Assembly: GCA_034411135.1 (NCBI GenBank) | Contig: DAOUMN010000016.1 | Span: 62,001-126,000 of the forward strand | Reading direction: 5' to 3' | Source of the DNA: Bellilinea sp034411135 | Lineage (GTDB): Bacteria > Chloroflexota > Anaerolineae > Anaerolineales > Anaerolineaceae | DNA: 64,000 bases | Part shown: positions 59,671 through 64,000 of the stretch, piece by piece | How the letters are laid out: every line of letters starts with the position of its first letter | Numbering within the stretch: the first letter of the stretch is position 1 | Made by a program: the position numbers and the translations under genes | Notes under the pieces: generated by a model | Seen by the model: only the letters and a program-made list of their open reading frames with translations | The model's database searches: none | Told to the model about the DNA's origin: nothing

Positions 59671-61542
59671 TCAAGGGTAAATAACCTTGAAAATATAAAC
59701 GTTTTTAAAATTATATATTTCCTCAAAAAATGGCGAATTTTGCAATGCCAGGGGGTCGATTATACTCGGAATTCCACCGTCTTTACCGATATACACATGT
59801 GTAATTCGATGGCTCTTCATCACAGCCAACGCTGCCGGATCGGTTAATTGTCCCCCCAGGTGATGCAATTCAACCACCGCATCCAACCCGTCGGGGTGAT
59901 CAAAGCGTTCAATATTGCTGGTCATCGGGTAGGTGATAACACACCGCCCGGCTAGCAGCGGCAGCCAGCCGCCCGCATCCGCGCCGATGATGAAATTGGT
60001 CGAAAAATCGAAGCGGTAGGTGTTGATCATGAAACAGGCATCTTCCGGCGTGTTTACCTGGATCCACTGCGCGGCTTTCAGGTCGGCTGGCTGAACATAA
60101 GCCGCCAGCGGGACGTTCAACAACCCATTCATGTAAAATGCTCCCCAGCCGCCCGCCAGCACACAGGCTGCCGCCAGCACCCAGCGGCGGCTAGCGGTCA
60201 GGACGGTTTCGAGCCGGGCGGCTGCCCAGCCCAGGATCAGCGCCGCGGGCAGGTAAAGGGAAATAACCACCGTGATCGTATCCGCCGTGGTATATTGCAG
60301 CCCGCGCATCAGCCAGGAAGACAGCAGCAGTGTCCCCGTCCACACCCCAATCCAGATACCGGTGCGGCTGCGCTTGAGCAATGCCCACAACGTGCACAGC
60401 ACCGCCAGCAGGATCAACACCCGGTTGGTCGGGTAATTCAATGCCGTTTCACCCAGCCGGGTCAGCGAAAAGAAGGATTGGGATGGGGAATCGTAAGGAT
60501 CAGAAAACCCAACAAACTGGTTCAGGTACACCCGCAGAAACCAGGGCGCCACCATCAAAATAGCATAACCCGCGATAGTTGCCAACCCGATCAACCGTTG
60601 TCTGGGAATCATCCGCAGCCTGCCGTTCTTCCACAGGCTGAAGACTTCCCAAACCACCACCGCCATGATGCCCATAATCGTAACGCGGTAATGCACCAGT
60701 GCCAACCCGCCCGCCAGCAGGCTGATCAAAAACAATTGCCCGCGCGATACCAGTTCTTCGCGAACGCGCAAGTATTCGGCAAAGAACACCGGCAACAGAA
60801 TCAACCCCAGTGTTTGCGGATAGCGCCCCCATTCGAGCATGGCAGCCGGGAATACCGCCAGCAGCGCTGGCACCAACCCCGCCAGCAGCATACCCGCCCG
60901 GCTGGCGTAAACCTCGTATGCGAAGTACGCCGCGCCAAGACCGGATAATCCAATCAGGATTGGCGCCAATACCAGAACCACCAGGCGCGGCTCCCAGCCG
61001 CTCAAAGACGATAAAACAGCTGCTAACCCATGAAAGCCGAAGTGATAATTGAAGGTGATAATCTCCGGGTAAGCAGGCGCGTAGGTTTCCGGCAAGCTAC
61101 GGTTCCACAGGATCAAGGCGGTGATGAGGGTGTGATGGTTGCTATCGCTGCCCAGCCCAACCACCATGGCACGCACTGCATAAATATTGATTGCTACAGA
61201 CACCAACACACCAACGATGAGCAGAATTTCCCAGGTATTCACCTGGAAGGGAAACGGCTTGCCGCGCACCCGGTAGCCATAATGATATCCTCCGATTACC
61301 CACCCCAGCAGGGATATTATGGCAATCACAGGCGGTGTAAAAAACGGGATATGCAGCCAACGCAAAGCCGCCAAAAGCACTGCCCACCAGGCTACCGATA
61401 GAGTAAACGCAAGAATATAAAACGAGGTCAGGTGGTTTCGCCGGGCATTGAGCAGGGCAAGAATCCCGATACCTGGTCCGATGTAGGCGATTAACGCCAA
61501 ACCCAACTGGAGCCACTGCACCCACGGCACATTTGCAAGCAC
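59671..61542 (-). CDS. Large polytopic membrane protein, GT-C-like
   Basis: 623 residues from a GTG. About twelve helices fill residues 10-500; a first-loop segment GLGSDSNHHTLITALI near residue 150 and TFNYHFGFHG near 190 recall DUF6541-like membrane proteins. A soluble C-terminal part of about 120 residues follows. GAGG lies 6 nt before the GTG at 61542, and the extended -10 at 61582-61590 would lie downstream of the alternative GTG at 61593, so the short start is used. Role unknown; GT-C-like transfer is an inference. Confidence 0.65.
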   Translation of the reverse strand: MLANVPWVQWLQLGLALIAYIGPGIGILALLNARRNHLTSFYILAFTLSVAWWAVLLAALRWLHIPFFTPPVIAIISLLGWVIGGYHYGYRVRGKPFPFQVNTWEILLIVGVLVSVAINIYAVRAMVVGLGSDSNHHTLITALILWNRSLPETYAPAYPEIITFNYHFGFHGLAAVLSSLSGWEPRLVVLVLAPILIGLSGLGAAYFAYEVYASRAGMLLAGLVPALLAVFPAAMLEWGRYPQTLGLILLPVFFAEYLRVREELVSRGQLFLISLLAGGLALVHYRVTIMGIMAVVVWEVFSLWKNGRLRMIPRQRLIGLATIAGYAILMVAPWFLRVYLNQFVGFSDPYDSPSQSFFSLTRLGETALNYPTNRVLILLAVLCTLWALLKRSRTGIWIGVWTGTLLLSSWLMRGLQYTTADTITVVISLYLPAALILGWAAARLETVLTASRRWVLAAACVLAGGWGAFYMNGLLNVPLAAYVQPADLKAAQWIQVNTPEDACFMINTYRFDFSTNFIIGADAGGWLPLLAGRCVITYPMTSNIERFDHPDGLDAVVELHHLGGQLTDPAALAVMKSHRITHVYIGKDGGIPSIIDPLALQNSPFFEEIYNFKNVYIFKVIYP

Positions 61543-61581
61543 GCCTGACCTCGAATTGGTGGTAAGATATGGATAATCAGC

Positions 61582-61590
61582 AGTATACCA
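61582..61590 (-). promoter_or_regulatory. Extended -10 TGGTATACT of the membrane-protein gene
   Basis: Minus strand, predicted start near 61575; leader about 33 nt to the GTG at 61542. Same nonamer as at 54881-54889. Confidence 0.5.
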
Positions 61591-61613
61591 CACCGATTTT
61601 TCGGAAATTTCCC

Positions 61614-62681
61614 ATGAACAAGACCTTTCGTCTTTTTACCTTGTTGATTGTGCTGCTGCTTGTTGCCGCCTGCATCCCCGAACCCAAACAGCCCCCCACG
61701 CTTACCCCCACCCAGTCGCCCCCGCCAACCAACACGCCACCCCCACCGCCTACCGATACCCCCGCGCCCTCCCCTACCCCCGCAACTCTGTTCGAGCCAG
61801 CCGGGCAAACTTCCCTTTCCGGTGCGCGGCGACTGGTTTGGTCAAATAACAGCCAAAGCCTGGCTGTCGTAGCAGAAGGCGGCGCAGCCTTGTTGAATGT
61901 CCCCGACCTGGCAACCCTGTTTACCCTCAACAATCCTGCCCTCGGCAGCCTGCTCGATTTTTCACCCGATGGGCGCACGCTCGTCTCTACCAGCGACCAG
62001 CAAACCCTGGTCCTGACCGATATCACCAACGGCACCCAACGCACGCTCACCCCCGACTTTTTGATTGGACCGGTACATTTTTCTCCGGACGGAACGTTTC
62101 TTCTGGTCGCTTCTAACGAGGAGTGGGCTGCCAATCTTTTCGACGCGCAGAGCCTGGAGTTTCGCAAGAAAGTGACCGGGTTTCAAACCGCTGCGCCGGT
62201 TTACGATGTCCGTGTTGCGGAAAACATCCTTGATCTTGCCTGGTCAGCCCGCGCCACTATTCAGCTGCAAAACATCCCCGATGGAACGCTCTACCCCGCC
62301 CTACGCCACGAGGACTTCGTCACCGCATTTGCGCGCACACGCGGCGAGCCACTGCTGGTCAGCGCCGCTGGCAGCACCATGAATAACAACTTTGTGCCCA
62401 CATTATTCGTTTGGGACCCGATCACCGGTGAGGAGCTGCTGCGCCTCGAACAAAGTGCCATGCCTTACAGCCTGGAATTCTCGTGGGACGACCGTCTTTT
62501 GGCAGTTGGGCTGGCAGATCACGTGGACATATACACCACAATCGACATGAACGTGGTCGAGACTCTGACTGGGCACACGGAGAGCCTAATCGCCGCCCGC
62601 TTTTCTCCCGACGGGAACTGGCTGGCAACCCTGGATTCAACCGGCAATCTGCGCCTGTGGCATTTCACCCGCCAGCCCTGA
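61614..62681 (+). CDS. WD40/beta-propeller-like lipoprotein
   Basis: 355 residues. Signal peptide with lipobox LVAAC near residue 20 and a linker of about 40 Pro/Thr residues. The body has repeated blades: LVWSNNSQSLAVVAEG, LDFSPDGRTLVSTS, VHFSPDGTFLLVAS, LEFSWDDRLLAVGLAD and ARFSPDGNWLATLDS, ending LRLWHF. A WD40-type propeller on the outside of the membrane, probably for binding. GGAAA is 6 nt before the ATG at 61614; the in-frame start at 61569 is less likely. Confidence 0.8.
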   Translation: MNKTFRLFTLLIVLLLVAACIPEPKQPPTLTPTQSPPPTNTPPPPPTDTPAPSPTPATLFEPAGQTSLSGARRLVWSNNSQSLAVVAEGGAALLNVPDLATLFTLNNPALGSLLDFSPDGRTLVSTSDQQTLVLTDITNGTQRTLTPDFLIGPVHFSPDGTFLLVASNEEWAANLFDAQSLEFRKKVTGFQTAAPVYDVRVAENILDLAWSARATIQLQNIPDGTLYPALRHEDFVTAFARTRGEPLLVSAAGSTMNNNFVPTLFVWDPITGEELLRLEQSAMPYSLEFSWDDRLLAVGLADHVDIYTTIDMNVVETLTGHTESLIAARFSPDGNWLATLDSTGNLRLWHFTRQP

Positions 62682-62687
62682 GCGCTA

Positions 62688-63692
62688 TCAGCGCCCGCGC
62701 AGGTAAACGGTCAATATGCCCTTCGAACGGGCGGCATTCAGCACCAGCTTATATTCGCCGATTGGCAATGGCTGGGTGAATTCGACCTGGTCAAAACTGG
62801 CCAGGTACTGTTCGGCGTGGAACAACACCTGGCGCGAGCCGTCCGCGCCCACCAGTTGCACGTCAATGTACTCACTTTCGATCCCGGTGAGCGCCAGGTA
62901 AATGCCGCCCCCCTCCCCGCCACCGCGGGAGAAAGCAGCGATGATTTCATCACGGTTTCGCTGCTCGGAAAGATCGATGCGGCGCACAAACTGATAGCCA
63001 TCCGGTGGGGCAATCTGCATTGTTGCGCCGCGGCTGCTGCCGCCCGCCAGGTTGATCGCCGCTGTCAAGGTAATCACGCCCACGGCGATCATCAGCATGC
63101 GTGTGTATAAAATGTGATTTTGCTGCCAGCCCAGCGAACCGGCTTCGCCCAGCAGCAATCTCCGCAAAGCATTGGCATCCAGAATACGCCGCCGCGCCAG
63201 CAGGTACATCGCGGCGGTCAAACCGCCAAACAACCCCGCCGCCAGGTGTGGGTTGACGCCGGACAGGCTCAAAAAGCGGGTGACGTCATCGTTGACCGGC
63301 GCGCCGCCGCCCACGTAGAGCAATGGAATGAGTACCCACGCCAACATCGAGCCAATCACCCCCGCTGAGGCAACGATTTTTAGCGCTTCCAACGCCGGGG
63401 TGCCCCGCCGAGGTGCACTCAAAATGAATCCAAACCACACCAAAACCGGCAGCGCCATACCCGCCAGGCTGCTGGCAATTTGGGCAGTTCGGCTGACTTG
63501 CGGACTGGTGGATACGTGCGCGCCAAGATTGAAAAAATTGATGTCGAAGGTATACACCGTTCCGCCTGTAAGCCACGCCACCAAAGCATGACCGCCTTCG
63601 TGCAAAAAGGTGTAGACCAAGATGACCCACAAGAACATACCCAATGCAAGCAGTAACGATAGGGAAGCGGTGGATTTGGTTGAAGTCTGCAT
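62688..63692 (-). CDS. M50-like membrane metalloprotease with extracytoplasmic domain
   Basis: 334 residues. H31-E32-x-x-H35 (FLHEGGHALVAW) lies in the first helix, as in site-2-type proteases; several more helices run to about residue 215. The usual third-ligand LDG motif near N-P-x-x-x-x-L is seen only as NPHLAAGLFGG, without Asp, though NDD occurs just before it. The last 110 residues form a soluble beta-rich domain. ATG at 63692 preferred to a TTG at 63698. No substrate or anti-sigma gene is next to it. Confidence 0.7.
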   Translation of the reverse strand: MQTSTKSTASLSLLLALGMFLWVILVYTFLHEGGHALVAWLTGGTVYTFDINFFNLGAHVSTSPQVSRTAQIASSLAGMALPVLVWFGFILSAPRRGTPALEALKIVASAGVIGSMLAWVLIPLLYVGGGAPVNDDVTRFLSLSGVNPHLAAGLFGGLTAAMYLLARRRILDANALRRLLLGEAGSLGWQQNHILYTRMLMIAVGVITLTAAINLAGGSSRGATMQIAPPDGYQFVRRIDLSEQRNRDEIIAAFSRGGGEGGGIYLALTGIESEYIDVQLVGADGSRQVLFHAEQYLASFDQVEFTQPLPIGEYKLVLNAARSKGILTVYLRGR

Positions 63693-63733
63693 GAGCACAA
63701 TTATACCAACACCGGAATCATCCCCGCTGTGGT

Positions 63734-63762
63734 TTGACTTTCACACGCTTCTTCTCTACAAT
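63734..63762 (+). promoter_or_regulatory. Promoter giving a leaderless dCMP deaminase mRNA
   Basis: TTGACT (63734-63739), 17 nt, TACAAT (63757-63762). Seven nt after the -10 is the ATG at 63769, so transcription start and start codon coincide. Confidence 0.7.
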
Positions 63763-63768
63763 TTGGAT

Positions 63769-64000
63769 ATGCGCCGCCCTTCCTGGGATTCCTACTTCAT
63801 GAAAATCGCTGAGGATGTAGCCCTGCGCAGCACCTGCAATCGCGCCCAGGTTGGCGCGGTGATGGTGCGCGAAAAGCACATCATTTCCACCGGCTACAAC
63901 GGTTCCCCCGCCGGTCTGGAGCACTGCGACGACGTTGGACACCTAATGGTCGACGGGCATTGCGTGCGCACTGTGCACGCCGAAGTCAATGCCATTATCC
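63769..64000 (+). CDS. dCMP deaminase (ComEB-like), 5' part
   Basis: 77 codons are visible before the right edge. RRPSWDSYFMKIAEDVALRS opens like dCMP deaminases; GYNGSPAG and the zinc/catalytic H70-A-E72 in HAEVNAI are present, and C53/C65 precede it as in this family. It deaminates dCMP to dUMP for dTTP synthesis. The ATG has no Shine-Dalgarno, in line with the leaderless promoter. Divergent from the M50 gene; the C-terminal zinc cysteines are beyond the window. Confidence 0.85.
   Translation, partial: MRRPSWDSYFMKIAEDVALRSTCNRAQVGAVMVREKHIISTGYNGSPAGLEHCDDVGHLMVDGHCVRTVHAEVNAII

Noticed and set aside
59670..59691. TTCAAGG / CCTTGAA 7-bp inverted repeat
   Set aside because: It overlaps the last codons of the membrane protein gene, has no T-tract and an 8-nt loop; too weak to call a terminator.
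1..64000. CRISPR arrays, tRNA/rRNA genes, transposases, phage genes, toxin-antitoxin or restriction systems
   Set aside because: None was seen: spacers are short, no regularly spaced direct repeats were found, and no protein with a transposase, integrase, Cas or nuclease signature is encoded.

Overview
The window looks like one contiguous piece of a moderately GC-rich bacterial chromosome, most likely a Chloroflexota/Anaerolineae-type organism. That placement is an inference. It rests on the many lipoproteins with long Thr/Pro linkers (TPTPTAT-like), the corrinoid-protein reactivator paired with a homocysteine methyltransferase-like protein, and several large polytopic membrane proteins of types common in that phylum. 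No rRNA, tRNA, CRISPR array, insertion sequence or phage gene was seen. Both ends cut genes: a lipoprotein at the left edge and a dCMP deaminase at the right edge.

Left part (1-19.8 kb). A GH99-like lipoprotein fragment is followed by an ornithine-decarboxylase-family enzyme. Next come a polyprenyl-phosphate glycosyltransferase, a polytopic membrane protein and an LPG-synthase-like membrane protein in a row. An ArsR-type regulator is translationally coupled to an MFS exporter. Then come a membrane-anchored M23 peptidase, a polytopic membrane protein, a homocysteine S-methyltransferase-like protein next to a RACo-type ferredoxin/ASKHA protein, and a DASS/TrkA-C transporter. A dienelactone-hydrolase-like protein, a TSUP permease, a small Cys-rich protein, a PQQ-type sugar dehydrogenase lipoprotein and a DUF1232 protein complete this part.

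Centre (19.8-54.1 kb). About 32 genes lie on the minus strand, mostly with 4-nt overlaps or gaps of a few bases, forming a surface-polysaccharide locus. Its promoter-proximal gene is an EPS-associated MarR-type regulator behind a near-consensus promoter with a palindrome over the predicted start site. The order continues with a GDP-fucose synthase-like enzyme and a Wzm/Wzt ABC exporter whose ATPase carries a C-terminal glycan-recognition domain. It also holds GT-A, GT-B and GT-C transferases, SAM methyltransferase, PseB-like dehydratase, RmlD-like reductase, two NeuB-type synthases, a NeuA-HAD fusion and two more cytidylyltransferase-like enzymes. Several SDR or Gfo/Idh oxidoreductases and two tandem Cys-rich lipoproteins of unknown role complete it. 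Together these imply export of a glycan containing a nonulosonic (sialic-acid-like) acid. The middle steps (aminotransferase, acetyltransferase, 2-epimerase/hydrolase) and the GDP-mannose dehydratase are not in the window.

Right part (54.1-64 kb). A hairpin terminator separates the locus from a lipoprotein gene. Then come a GT2 and an LPG-synthase-like gene that overlap tail to tail, a methyltransferase, a secreted protein built from four W-x-S-G-I-K-type repeats and ended by a 17-bp-stem terminator, a small lipoprotein, a polytopic membrane protein, a WD40-like lipoprotein, an M50-like membrane protease and the start of a dCMP deaminase.

Several promoters are readable. Two put the predicted transcription start at or within a few bases of the start codon, suggesting leaderless or near-leaderless mRNAs. 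Start codons were chosen by Shine-Dalgarno position, overlap with neighbours and promoter position; several are GTG or TTG.
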